42,769 nt of DNA from a virus: positions 1-42,769 of the IMG/VR virus record IMGVR_UViG_3300048591_000167; one strand, 5' to 3'. The notes under the pieces are model-generated. The model did not search any database. It saw nothing but the letters and a program-made list of their open reading frames with translations, and was not told where the DNA came from. Each line of letters begins with the position of its first letter. The first letter of the stretch is position 1. The position numbers and the translations under genes are program-made. Shown here in pieces: positions 31,435 to 38,516 of the stretch.

Positions 31435-31863
31435 CTAAATCACCCGCCAAGCCCCGCAAGCATCAATTCGCATGAACGGGATGTCCGAGTCCATGCCCTC
31501 GAACCCGCCAGCAGGAGCGGGCTTCTTGTCTTGTTCTTTTGGCTGCGACCGCGCCCCCATCAGCCGAAGCTGATCCGCAGTAAGCTCCCATGATTCGCGC
31601 TTCTGGCCGTCCTTGTCTTCCCATTGCCTAGCATTCATGCGCCCGACGACCATCACTGCATCGCCTTTCTTGAGGTAGTTCTGCGCGACCTCGGCAAGTT
31701 TCTTCCAGGCATTCACGCGGAACCAAGTTGTCGTTTCCTTGCCGCCCCATTTCTCTGTTACGGCAACGGAGAAATTGCATACTTGGTCGCCGCTCGGAAT
31801 GTGCCTGGATTCAGGATCGCGGCCCAGATGCCCGATGATGGTGGTTTGCTGGTAGTTCGGCAT
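31435..31863 (-). CDS. ssb: Single-stranded DNA-binding protein
   Basis: 142 residues. OB-fold: NYQQTTIIGHLGRDPESRHI, QVCNFSVAVTEKWGG, TTWFRVNAWKKLAEVAQNYL, then KKGDAVMVVGRMN. A Pro/Gln/Lys linker leads to MDSDIPF, the acidic tip that recruits repair proteins in bacterial SSBs and usually ends the protein. Here 12 more residues follow (MRIDACGAWRVI). Forms a recombination set with the exonuclease and ERF genes upstream. The cassette array starts right after its stop. Confidence 0.9.
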   Translation of the reverse strand: MPNYQQTTIIGHLGRDPESRHIPSGDQVCNFSVAVTEKWGGKETTTWFRVNAWKKLAEVAQNYLKKGDAVMVVGRMNARQWEDKDGQKRESWELTADQLRLMGARSQPKEQDKKPAPAGGFEGMDSDIPFMRIDACGAWRVI

Positions 31864-31872
31864 ATCGTTTCC

Positions 31873-32490
31873 TTACGCTGCGAGTTTGATAAGTTGCGCT
31901 TCTTCCGCCTTCACTTCTTCCATGAATGCGGCGACTTCTTTGTTCAGGTTGGCGATGTATTCCTCATCGCGCATGATGCGTTGAACGAACAGTTGCAGCT
32001 TTTCAGGCATGCGCGGATCGAACGAAACAAAGTCAACCCATTCGCGTCCAGCAATCCACATTTGCCCCTGAACCTGCGGGATATGCTCTTTCGGCATCCC
32101 GTTTTTCAGGGTGTCGATATGAACGGCTGTCTGGAACGGGCATTTGATTTCGAGCATTCCGCAATCGTCAATCAGCCCGTCCGGAGAACATCCGGCCTCT
32201 ATAACCGCATGCCGAAGGAACCCGACTTCATCCACGATTACCCTGGTTTTGGCGGCAAACGCCATGCGGGCGAACGGCTCTTGTTCCGTGCCGTGCTGCA
32301 TCGCTGAATTTTGGTAGGTTTCCACCTGTTTCCCGGTTAGTCTTTCGACTACAAGCTGCGCCCGGTAGTTTCGACGCTCTGCCGCTTCCCCGGTCTTGAT
32401 CTTCGCCAGCACAGCGGAAAACCGTGACGCCGTGGCGATACCGAGGCGGGCGGCAAACCATTCCTTGCTGCGCTGCTCGATGTCGTTCAT
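31873..32490 (-). CDS. YqaJ/lambda-type exonuclease
   Basis: 205 residues from the ATG at 32490 (ATGA overlap with the ERF stop). MNDIEQRSKEWFAARLGIAT at the start, AGCSPDGLIDD with D104, and MLEIKCPF with E114 and K116: the D-(E-x-K) site of YqaJ-family viral recombinases. PQVQGQMWIAGREW is the conserved helix after it. Digests one strand from DNA ends to give a 3' tail for the ERF annealing protein. Confidence 0.9.
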   Translation of the reverse strand: MNDIEQRSKEWFAARLGIATASRFSAVLAKIKTGEAAERRNYRAQLVVERLTGKQVETYQNSAMQHGTEQEPFARMAFAAKTRVIVDEVGFLRHAVIEAGCSPDGLIDDCGMLEIKCPFQTAVHIDTLKNGMPKEHIPQVQGQMWIAGREWVDFVSFDPRMPEKLQLFVQRIMRDEEYIANLNKEVAAFMEEVKAEEAQLIKLAA

Positions 32491-33107
32491 TTCTTCTCCA
32501 AAGCGGCTTTGCGGGCCTTGTATGCCTTGGTAAGCTCGGCGTATGCCTCGGCGTCGTTGGCCTCCTTGCAAGCCTGCGTAGCCTGTTTGCTGGCGGATTG
32601 GAGGGCTTCCATATCCTCCGCCTCGTTGATGAGCGTCATTAGGTCGGCCTTTCTGTTTTCGTCAAGCCCTTGGCTTTCGTCCCTGTTCCTGCTTTCCTCG
32701 TCTTCGCCGGTTTCGATTTCAAACAGTTTCAGGATGGCGTATTTTTTGGCGTAGCTGATGGCCTTGCCGGGGGCTTTGTCGCCGCTGTCGTTGGCGTGCG
32801 CCTGAATACGAATCACGATGGAATCCTTCGGGTCTTCGATGTTGGCGAAGGTAAAGTCATAGGTCGCCTCATATCGAAGCTGGCGCTCTTTGCCGTCCGC
32901 CTTGGGCGGAGGCTGGATCGTTTCTCCCTGCACCAGCGACGGAAAGCACACGATGCCATGCGTAATCATGTGCGGGCGAACCATCGCCGTTACCATGTCG
33001 TGCGTGACGGCCATGTAATTGCCGCCAGAACCTGCTGAAACCGCCTTGTCCTTCTTGATGTAGTCAATGGACTTGCGGACTTCGTTGATGCGCTGCAAAA
33101 GGTTCAT
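32487..33107 (-). CDS. erf: ERF-family single-strand annealing protein
   Basis: 206 residues. MNLLQRINEVRKSIDYIKKD then NYMAVTHDMVTAMVRPHMIT, YEATYDFTFANIEDP and DSGDKAPGKAISYAKKYAIL, the ERF domain pattern ending in a YAxKYAIL helix. A charged coiled C-terminus follows (about 145-206). Pairs with the exonuclease for end-to-end recombination and genome circularisation. Confidence 0.85.
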   Translation of the reverse strand: MNLLQRINEVRKSIDYIKKDKAVSAGSGGNYMAVTHDMVTAMVRPHMITHGIVCFPSLVQGETIQPPPKADGKERQLRYEATYDFTFANIEDPKDSIVIRIQAHANDSGDKAPGKAISYAKKYAILKLFEIETGEDEESRNRDESQGLDENRKADLMTLINEAEDMEALQSASKQATQACKEANDAEAYAELTKAYKARKAALEKK

Positions 33108-33131
33108 GTCGGCTCCCGTGTTACTTCGTGT

Positions 33132-33344
33132 TCAAATTGCTGTTGGCTCATCTTCTTCCTCCGGCTCATCAACAACCTCGGCCTCGCAGCACGGCGACAA
33201 TTCACGGATGTCGCGGTCTACTAATTTATAGCCCCAGTATTCATAAGGTCCGATGCCAACATCGACCGATACAGACTCGCATTTGTCCCCGCATTTGGAA
33301 CAAACGCCGCTGATATGTTCGGCTTCTTCTGGACTCGGCCTCAT
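33132..33344 (-). CDS. Small acidic Cys-rich protein
   Basis: 70 residues from the ATG at 33344 (ATGA overlap); an ATG two codons earlier is possible. VCSKCGDKCE and SPCCEAE give four to five Cys in a zinc-ribbon-like set; the end is strongly acidic (DEPEEEDEPTAI). Function unknown. Confidence 0.6.
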   Translation of the reverse strand: MRPSPEEAEHISGVCSKCGDKCESVSVDVGIGPYEYWGYKLVDRDIRELSPCCEAEVVDEPEEEDEPTAI

Positions 33345-33553
33345 AACCATTCCACCGGCAAGGCAGAGACAACACACGCCAGCATTACAGCCTTGTCGGC
33401 ATGGCGCTGAATCCGATTTACCGGGGCGATGATCCACTTGTCGCCAAGCTGCCGGACTGATCTGATCCACTCCCGGCGAAGGTGATTCACCGTCTTCCGG
33501 TTGTTGTAGTCGGTGCGGGGGTAGAGGCGTATTGCTCTGCGGGCAAGGCTCAT
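33341..33553 (-). CDS. Small basic early protein
   Basis: 70 residues, basic at the start (MSLARRAIRLYPRTDYNNRK), with LGDKWIIAPVNRIQRHADKA. ATGA overlaps on both sides show translational coupling. Not recognised. Confidence 0.55.
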   Translation of the reverse strand: MSLARRAIRLYPRTDYNNRKTVNHLRREWIRSVRQLGDKWIIAPVNRIQRHADKAVMLACVVSALPVEWL

Positions 33554-33855
33554 ACCGGCGCACCCAGGACATAATCTTCCCGCTGCCTCATAATGTTGTC
33601 GGCGTAGCGGGTAGCGGCGGCGAGGATCAAGTGATCCATGGTGGACTTGATGTCCGCAATGGCGATGTCTTCCTCGCCCTTGCGGCGGGTTTGCAGGATG
33701 CGCCAGATTTCAATCAGGGCGTCTTGATTCCTGTCAAACGAACTGCCGAAGGCGTCGGCGTCCCGCAGTAATTCATGCTCGTCGATGTATTGGTCGATGA
33801 TCTGCGCCTTCTCGGCGGCGCGGTCTAGACCTTCCTGGTAGTCTTTGAGGCTCAT
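33550..33855 (-). CDS. First gene of the minus early operon, unknown
   Basis: 101 residues, AGGAGGG upstream of the ATG gives a strong ribosome site. Helical: MSLKDYQEGLDRAAEKAQII, DAFGSSFDRNQDALIEIWRI, then IADIKSTMDHLILAAATRYA. Resembles small early phage proteins; function not recognised. Confidence 0.6.
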   Translation of the reverse strand: MSLKDYQEGLDRAAEKAQIIDQYIDEHELLRDADAFGSSFDRNQDALIEIWRILQTRRKGEEDIAIADIKSTMDHLILAAATRYADNIMRQREDYVLGAPV

Positions 33856-34146
33856 GATTCCCTCCTAAATAAGTGCCGGTTACAGAGTTCCGGCGCGGTC
33901 GCTGTCTCCGGGTTGGCTACCGGCTGGCCGCTGGCCCTACACTTCGGGCGCACATCTCAGGACGTTTCCGCCTGAGTGCTACTGCTATTCATTCCCGCTT
34001 ACCACCTTCCGCTTACCACTTGCCACCTTTCGCCATCCCGTTCGGCCTTTCGTCAATTGATCCGCCGATCCACTCTGCGCTGACTTCGCCACTAGGGCGC
34101 TGCGCTGCCGGGGTATTCCTGCGGCTATCTGTTAGCCGACGATTGC

Positions 34147-34175
34147 AGTATAGGGGGCGCGATATTGGAAGTCAA
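34147..34175 (-). promoter_or_regulatory. Minus early promoter
   Basis: TTGACT (34175-34170), 17-base spacer, TATACT (34152-34147), read on the minus strand. Its -35 lies inside CCTATTGAC, also present at the opposite promoter, a likely shared operator sequence. Confidence 0.8.
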
Positions 34176-34242
34176 TAGGAAGAATGATAATATTACGAAA
34201 AAATTTCTATGAGGTTCTTTTATAAATTTATCGATGAACCTA

Positions 34243-34270
34243 TTGACAAGTGTATTGTAATTCCTATAAT
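34243..34270 (+). promoter_or_regulatory. Plus early promoter (cro promoter)
   Basis: Perfect TTGACA (34243-34248) and TATAAT (34265-34270), 16-base spacer. The predicted start falls at about 34276-34278, on the ATG at 34277. The -35 overlaps CCTATTGAC (34239-34247), a 9-bp inverted copy of 34171-34179. Confidence 0.85.
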
Positions 34271-34276
34271 GAACGC

Positions 34277-34471
34277 ATGAAGAAAAGCGAAATCATTGCC
34301 TACTACGGCACGCAGAAAAAAGCCGCATCCGCCATCGGGATTGAGCAACCATCGGTTGCCGGATGGAAAGAGGATAGCGTACCCCATCTTCGCCAGCTAC
34401 AGTATGAAATGCAGACTGGCGGGAAGCTGGTTGCCGACCCTGCTGCAAAGCCTGCACAGGTTTCCGCATGA
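34277..34471 (+). CDS. cro: Cro/DicC-like repressor
   Basis: 64 residues. MKKSEIIAYYGTQKKAASAI then GIEQPSVAGWKEDSVPHLRQ: a helix-turn-helix with the recognition helix around QPSVAGW and the I-P-x-x-R/HLRQ motif of Cro/DicC proteins. There is no ribosome site, and the promoter start point coincides with the ATG, so the mRNA is probably leaderless. No partner CI repressor gene is seen on the other side. Binds operators in the 34.15-34.27 kb region (inference). Confidence 0.85.
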   Translation: MKKSEIIAYYGTQKKAASAIGIEQPSVAGWKEDSVPHLRQLQYEMQTGGKLVADPAAKPAQVSA

Positions 34472-34500
34472 ACCTCCCTCCGGTTGTAACTAGCCGGTTC

Positions 34501-34534
34501 GCCCCTGGCCTGAGTGCCGGGGGCTTTTTATTTT
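34501..34534 (+). terminator. Intrinsic terminator after cro
   Basis: GCCCCTGGC and GTGCCGGGGGC pair around CTGA, followed by TTTTTATTTT. Limits transcription of the plus early operon beyond cro unless antiterminated. Confidence 0.85.
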
Positions 34535-34567
34535 AGGTGGCACTTGACACTAGCCCTCTCCACAAAG

Positions 34568-34822
34568 ATGCACCTAACCCGCAAGGCGTTACTACGCCAT
34601 GCCATGAATAACGGGAAGCCTGAAACACGGCTGATGGTCGATATAATCGTGCAAGCCGTCTCCGACTCCCTGAAGAAATGTCATTCAGGCAGTCACACCA
34701 AGGGCGACAGGTTCGAGGCAAACAGGTTCTTCGAGGATGGCCGGATGGAGAGCATTTGCGATCTGATCGGACTTAATTTCGAGTACGCGCAGGAAGTGGT
34801 TGAGAAGATTCGGAGGGCGTAG
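34568..34822 (+). CDS. Small early protein
   Basis: 84 residues from the ATG at 34568. MHLTRKALLRHAMNNGKPET then SHTKGDRFEANRFFEDGRME and ICDLIGLNFEYAQEVVEKIR. Looks helical and soluble; ribosome site weak. Stops one base before the next gene's GTG. Not recognised. Confidence 0.55.
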   Translation: MHLTRKALLRHAMNNGKPETRLMVDIIVQAVSDSLKKCHSGSHTKGDRFEANRFFEDGRMESICDLIGLNFEYAQEVVEKIRRA

Positions 34823-35575
34823 GTGCATCACTACCCGTTCCACCTTGGGGACTATTTGAAGTCTACGGCGCATCTGGAACCAATGGAGGATTTGGCATAC
34901 CGCCGATTGCTCGATATGTACTACGACACAGAGGCCCCTATCCCAAACGAAACCCAGTGGGTTGCGCGTCGCTTGCGAATGGATAGCGAATTAATTGCGA
35001 ACGTGTTGCGAGAGTTTTTCGAACCGTCAGAACATGGGTGGAAACATGCACGATGCGAGGCGGAAATAGCTAAATATCGCAAGCGTTGCGAGGCCAATAA
35101 ATCCAATGGAATCAAAGGAGGAAGAAGACAGAAACCCAAACGAAACCCAATGGGTTCCGAATCGGTTGCAAATGGGTTCCAAACCAAGAACCAAGAACCA
35201 GTAAGTAAACCCCCCATACCCCCCGGGGGGGATTTTGTTCCCGGTTTGAACCTTGAAGCCTGGAACCGATGGATGCAATACCGCACGGACATCCGCAAGC
35301 CGATCAAGCCAGCCTCGATACTGGCCGCCCAGCGCAAGCTGGCCGGATACGGGAACGGACAAGCCGTGGCGGTTGAGCAGTCGATTGCAAACGGCTGGAC
35401 TGGACTTTTCGAGCCGAAGACCATCAGCGGCGCGAAGGTGGCCGAATGGTGGTCATCCGACGCCGCTACCGAAGCCAAGGGCCGGGAGCTTGGCCTATCC
35501 CCAAGAGCGGGCGAGGGATGGCCGCAGTTCAAAGACCGTATCCGCGCAAAACTCAGCGAAAGGGCGCACGCATGA
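34823..35575 (+). CDS. Replication initiator-like protein (DUF1376/YdaU type)
   Basis: 250 residues from GTG at 34823 with GGAGG seven bases upstream. Residues 1-90 (YPFHLGDYLKSTAHLEPMED, LAYRRLLDMYYDTEAPIPNE) are the YdaU-type domain of phage replication proteins. Linker 95-130 is basic and encoded by a repeat-rich stretch. C-terminal part: LEAWNRWMQYRTDIRKPIKP and WTGLFEPK. Probably binds the origin and loads host replication proteins, like lambda O. Confidence 0.75.
   Translation: MHHYPFHLGDYLKSTAHLEPMEDLAYRRLLDMYYDTEAPIPNETQWVARRLRMDSELIANVLREFFEPSEHGWKHARCEAEIAKYRKRCEANKSNGIKGGRRQKPKRNPMGSESVANGFQTKNQEPVSKPPIPPGGDFVPGLNLEAWNRWMQYRTDIRKPIKPASILAAQRKLAGYGNGQAVAVEQSIANGWTGLFEPKTISGAKVAEWWSSDAATEAKGRELGLSPRAGEGWPQFKDRIRAKLSERAHA
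35130..35235 (+). repeat. Repeat cluster inside the replication gene, candidate origin
   Basis: Two ATGGGTTCC copies 22 bases apart (35150, 35172), the dyad AACCCAATGGGTT, further AACC repeats, and a CCCCCCGGGGGGG palindrome at about 35219-35231. Lambda-like phages keep their origin iterons inside the O gene; here the match is by position and pattern only. Confidence 0.4.
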
Positions 35576-35778
35576 TCCTCTCCGTCTGCTGCAATTCCAA
35601 GATGACCCCGGTATCCGTGGAACGGCTGAAGACAAGCGGGGAACTGAAGCGACGCTTCCGCTGCACATGCTGCAAACAGATTTACTCTGCCTATTCGCAG
35701 AACGACGGCGAGACATGGAAATGGGAAAAGCGGCCTACCTGCATACGCGCAAAGACGATGGAGTTGAACTTTGCGTAG
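35572..35778 (+). CDS. Small zinc-finger-like protein
   Basis: 68 residues; ATGA overlap with the replication gene. VCCNSK near the start and RFRCTCCKQIYSAY in the middle supply two Cys pairs, the layout of a zinc ribbon like Ogr/Delta-type or transcription-factor fingers. Function unknown. Confidence 0.6.
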   Translation: MILSVCCNSKMTPVSVERLKTSGELKRRFRCTCCKQIYSAYSQNDGETWKWEKRPTCIRAKTMELNFA

Positions 35779-35995
35779 CGAGGAAAAAGTCGCCCGCGCC
35801 CGCTCCGCACTCGAAAAGAAATGGACGCGCCTCGGGCAATACGCATGGGTATGCGGTGAATGGACTGTGTGTAATTTTCTGGTGAATAGCGAGGAGGCTT
35901 ACATGCTCTATCGGGGAAAGGAAACGATAGGTAGGTTCGATACTGACCGTGAGGCCATGGAAGCAGCCAAGGAACAGGAAAGGATGGCAGTATGA
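35771..35995 (+). CDS. Small protein, TTG start
   Basis: 74 residues if started at TTG 35771, eight bases after GGAG. RSEEKVARARSALEKKWTRL then AWVCGEWTVCNFLVNSEEAY. Soluble, mixed. Stop overlaps the next ATG. No better start exists except an internal Met. Confidence 0.5.
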   Translation: MRSEEKVARARSALEKKWTRLGQYAWVCGEWTVCNFLVNSEEAYMLYRGKETIGRFDTDREAMEAAKEQERMAV

Positions 35996-36357
35996 GCGAA
36001 GGAAGACAACTTGAAGTCAGGCCCGGCGATACGGTGTTCGTTTCTGTCGGTGAAGACGGCGAGACGCATATGCACTACATGCGGCCAACAAATTACCGCG
36101 ATCTCAGCCATGAGGCAATGCGCTACGCCCTCGATCATTTCCACAATCTTGATGCAATGTGTTCTGCCTTCGAACAATTCTTGCGCGGCTGCGGATTCTC
36201 GTTCGACGGCCATCTGGATTTTGTGGATGACGACGGCGACACGCAATGGGCGGTCGATGTTCGCAACTTCCTTGACAAGCTCACCGACCCGGAAGTCTAC
36301 GGGCATGCGGTGAGCGAAGAAGTCGTGAAGGAAGCGGCGAGGTTGCGCGATGAGTGA
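35992..36357 (+). CDS. Acidic early protein, unknown
   Basis: 121 residues, ATGA overlap. Contains TVFVSVGEDGETHMHYMRPT and a strongly acidic helix-rich C-terminus with HLDFVDDDGDTQWAVDV. No family recognised. Confidence 0.6.
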   Translation: MSEGRQLEVRPGDTVFVSVGEDGETHMHYMRPTNYRDLSHEAMRYALDHFHNLDAMCSAFEQFLRGCGFSFDGHLDFVDDDGDTQWAVDVRNFLDKLTDPEVYGHAVSEEVVKEAARLRDE

Positions 36358-36487
36358 CCATGACGCGCTGCTTGACCTTGCGCAATTCGTTGAGCAAATC
36401 ATCTTCGCTGCTGTCGGTGGCGTTTGGCTGGCTTGGGGCGTGAAGCTTTGGGCCGAATTCATTGACCGTTACATAGGAGGTAAGTGA
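36350..36487 (+). CDS. Small single-pass membrane protein
   Basis: 45 residues: MSDHDALLDLAQFVEQ then a hydrophobic run (IIFAAVGGVWLAWGV) and KLWAEFIDRYIGGK. Starts inside the end of the upstream gene, stop overlaps the next ATG (TGATG), so it is part of the coupled operon. Function unknown. Confidence 0.6.
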   Translation: MSDHDALLDLAQFVEQIIFAAVGGVWLAWGVKLWAEFIDRYIGGK

Positions 36488-36738
36488 TGACGCAAATTGA
36501 ACGAATCCGAAAATGGCTTGAACGCGGTTACGGTCTGACACAAGCGCAGGCTTACGAAAAGTTCGGCTGCTTCCGTCTTTCTGAACGCATCCGTGAGCTT
36601 GAAAAGCGCGGCATGTGCATCGAACGCGAGGAAGTGAAGATCAAACGCCAGGACGGCACGCGGGCGCGGGTGGTGCGCTATAAGCGCGATCCGTTCGGCA
36701 TCCATTGGCGGGCGATTGCCGGAGTGCGCTGGCCGTGA
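36487..36738 (+). CDS. HTH_39-like helix-turn-helix protein
   Basis: 83 residues. IRKWLERGYGLTQAQAYEKF then GCFRLSERIRELEKRGMCIE is the pattern of small winged-helix proteins common in phages (HTH_39 type: sense a locus, xxGCFRLxxRIxxLRxxG). AGGAGG precedes the start. Probably DNA-binding; target unknown. Confidence 0.7.
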   Translation: MTQIERIRKWLERGYGLTQAQAYEKFGCFRLSERIRELEKRGMCIEREEVKIKRQDGTRARVVRYKRDPFGIHWRAIAGVRWP

Positions 36739-36941
36739 AGCCCTGGAAACACTTTCTCATCGCAGACAAACGCTATTGCGACAACTGCCACGCCCGCCGC
36801 AATCCTACTGGCGGGGAGTGGAAGCCAAGCAAGGACGGTCTGCACAGGACTTGGGAATGCGGGGTATGCGTCGGCAAGCGGAATGCCATTCACGACGCAT
36901 ACGAATTTACCGACAGGACGGCGCGGTGCTGCGAAATATGA
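36735..36941 (+). CDS. Small zinc-ribbon protein, GTG start
   Basis: 68 residues from GTG overlapping the upstream stop (GTGA). Cys pairs YCDNCHARRN and WECGVCVGKR, about 28 residues apart, form a likely zinc ribbon. The stop overlaps the next ATG. Confidence 0.6.
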   Translation: MKPWKHFLIADKRYCDNCHARRNPTGGEWKPSKDGLHRTWECGVCVGKRNAIHDAYEFTDRTARCCEI

Positions 36942-37183
36942 ACAAAGTCGACCAAGTCTGGCAAATCTTCATGAACCTACAGCGCCAGTTCCCGCTGTGG
37001 CCTAGCACGTTCAGCACTTGCGATTGTGGCCGAGGGCCGGGAAGGGGCGGTGGGAAGTGCAAATTGTGCATCGCGGAAGAGCTGTCGAAGGAAGTAGGGC
37101 CGGAGCTTGCCGCCGAAGCCGTTGCTGCGCTTGAGGGCGTTCAAGATGTTTGGGCAAGGATACGCGAGGCTGTGAAGGAATGA
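36938..37183 (+). CDS. Small Cys-containing early protein
   Basis: 81 residues. MNKVDQVWQIFMNLQRQFPL then STCDCGRGPGRGGGKCKLCI, a possible zinc-binding loop, and a helical end (ELAAEAVAALEGVQDVWARI). ATGA overlaps on both sides. Not recognised. Confidence 0.55.
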   Translation: MNKVDQVWQIFMNLQRQFPLWPSTFSTCDCGRGPGRGGGKCKLCIAEELSKEVGPELAAEAVAALEGVQDVWARIREAVKE

Positions 37184-37548
37184 TTAGTAACCGCTGCCCA
37201 ACATGCGGACGCAAAGCCAGGCGCAGCCTTGAGCAAAACGCCATTTCGCATGCCTGGTACCAGCAGCTTGCTAAAGACTTGCCGGAAGACGACGCGCTAG
37301 GCTGGAAATGCTATTGCAAGCTCCATCACGGAGTTCCGATCCTTCGCGCCGAGGATGAGGCATTTAAGGAATTCTACGATACCGCAATCAAGGGCATGAG
37401 CTACGAAAAGAAGCTTTACGCAATGCGCTATCTGCCGGTTACGTCTCTCATGGATAAGCCGCAACTCTCGGCCTATTTGGAAGCGGTGCAATCGGATTTT
37501 ATGCGGCGCGGGGTACGGCTGGATTTTCCAGTAATGGAGGCGGCATAG
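37180..37548 (+). CDS. NinB/YbcN-like protein
   Basis: 122 residues from the ATG at 37180 (ATGA overlap). CPTCGRKARRSLEQNAISHA then LGWKCYCKLHHGVPILRAED, MSYEKKLYAMRYLPVTSLMD, ending LDFPVMEAA. The R-S-x-EQN start and S-Q-x-LSAYLE end are typical of phage NinB/YbcN recombination accessory proteins, which bind ssDNA. Directly before ninG, as in nin regions. Confidence 0.65.
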   Translation: MISNRCPTCGRKARRSLEQNAISHAWYQQLAKDLPEDDALGWKCYCKLHHGVPILRAEDEAFKEFYDTAIKGMSYEKKLYAMRYLPVTSLMDKPQLSAYLEAVQSDFMRRGVRLDFPVMEAA

Positions 37549-38088
37549 TTGGCCCGCTGCAAAGTCTGCCTCGTCGAATACAAAAAATGGCGGATGACAC
37601 AAAAAGTCTGTGGATCGATTGAATGCGCTGCGGAGTACGCAAGACAAGTAAGAGAGAAGGCGGAACGCAAGGAACTGCGGGCGAGGAAAGAGAAGCTAAA
37701 GACTAGGACGCAATGGCTAAAGGAGGCACAAATTGAATTCAACCGATACATCCGAGAACGCGACCGTGACCTTCCATGCATCTCATGCGGACGGTTCCAT
37801 AGTGGAGCTTACGATGCCGGCCACTATCGTTCCGTTGGTGCGGCTCCGCAGTTGCGGTTCGATGAAACTAACTGTCACAAGCAATGCGTCCCCTGCAATC
37901 AGCACAAAAGCGGAAACGCAATCGAGTACAGGCGGGGACTTATATCGAAAATTGGACAGCGGAGAACAGAGAGCTTGGAACAATCTAATGAGGTAATACG
38001 ATGGACAATAGAAGACGCCAAGCGGATCAAAGCCGAGTACAAGGCCAAGACTGCCGAGCTAATCAGGATTAGGAAGGTGGCGGCATGA
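37549..38088 (+). CDS. ninG: NinG/Rap-like recombination nuclease
   Basis: 179 residues from TTG at 37549 (GGAGG eight to nine bases upstream). CKVCLVEYKKWRMTQKVCGS and ECAAEYARQ, a coiled Arg/Lys/Glu helix, then DLPCISCGRFHSGAYDAGHY and NCHKQCVPCNQHKSGN: the Cys-pair and H/N layout of NinG (Rap), a Holliday-junction and branched-DNA nuclease of lambda-like phages. The last gene before the second cassette array. Confidence 0.85.
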   Translation: MARCKVCLVEYKKWRMTQKVCGSIECAAEYARQVREKAERKELRARKEKLKTRTQWLKEAQIEFNRYIRERDRDLPCISCGRFHSGAYDAGHYRSVGAAPQLRFDETNCHKQCVPCNQHKSGNAIEYRRGLISKIGQRRTESLEQSNEVIRWTIEDAKRIKAEYKAKTAELIRIRKVAA

Positions 38089-38092
38089 GGAA

Positions 38093-38154
38093 GGTTAACG
38101 CTGGCAATGAGCGGACGGCCGATTAGGCCGGTCCGATCGATTAACTGGTTGGGC
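38093..38154 (-). other. attC site O (diverged)
   Basis: GGTTAAC (38093-38099) and GTTGGGC (38148-38154) flank paired segments CGGACGGCC and GGCCGGTCCG around GATTA. Arms are imperfect; the higher-coordinate arm is longer, suggesting minus polarity. Confidence 0.55.
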
Positions 38155-38176
38155 GGCTGCGCCCGGAGAGACTGAA

Positions 38177-38485
38177 ATGCCACACACAGAGGGTCTTTAC
38201 GCAAGCGAAGAAGGCGGAAATTGGCGTGTTATGGCCGCCGATGAAAACGGCGGATACACCGTGGCCGATATGTGCTGCGACGACCAAGCCGCTAATGCGC
38301 GGCTGTTTGCCGCAGCCCCGAAGATGCTTGACGCGATGATGCGCTGTTACCGAATGCTGTTGTCCGAACCGGACACGAAGGGCGCGTTGTTCAAGGCCGA
38401 GAACATCTTGCGCGAAGCCATAGCAGAAGCGGCGACGATGCCGCCCAACGGCTTGGTAACCGGCTGCCGCAGGCAGTCCGGTTGA
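38177..38485 (+). CDS. Second-array cassette protein
   Basis: 102 residues; GGAGAG six bases before the ATG. GLYASEEGGNWRVMAADENG, MCCDDQAANARLFAAAPKML and NILREAIAEAA: looks like the small phage proteins containing a D-A-R-L-x-A-A-P-x-M-L motif. The end PNGLVTGCRRQSG is encoded by attC P in the same relative frame as the tails in the main array. Function unknown. Confidence 0.65.
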   Translation: MPHTEGLYASEEGGNWRVMAADENGGYTVADMCCDDQAANARLFAAAPKMLDAMMRCYRMLLSEPDTKGALFKAENILREAIAEAATMPPNGLVTGCRRQSG

Positions 38486-38498
38486 CCTGGTGTTAGGC
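38443..38498 (-). other. attC site P
   Basis: Cores GCCCAAC (38443-38449) and GTTAGGC (38492-38498), arms GGTAACCGG and CCGGTTGACC, central CTGCCGCAGGCAG-type hairpin. The extra base is on the higher-coordinate arm, so the site is in standard orientation on the minus strand. Confidence 0.8.
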
Positions 38499-38516
38499 CC
38501 GATTGTGGAGGATGCG

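Larger units (their letters stand above)
33856..34276. other. Divergent control region and long early leader
   Basis: No gene is convincing here. From the minus promoter (34175-34147) to the first ATG (33855) lies a leader of about 285 bases with stems such as CGGCTA/TAGCCG and CTCAGG/CCTGAG and a tandem repeat of about 14 bases with core GTGGTAAGCGG (about 34001-34030). The stretch 34155-34265 is A+T-rich and carries both promoters. Confidence 0.65.

Noticed and set aside
33873-34178. 101-residue plus-strand open frame upstream of cro
   Set aside because: No ribosome site, odd composition, ends upstream of the cro promoter and is antisense to the early leader.
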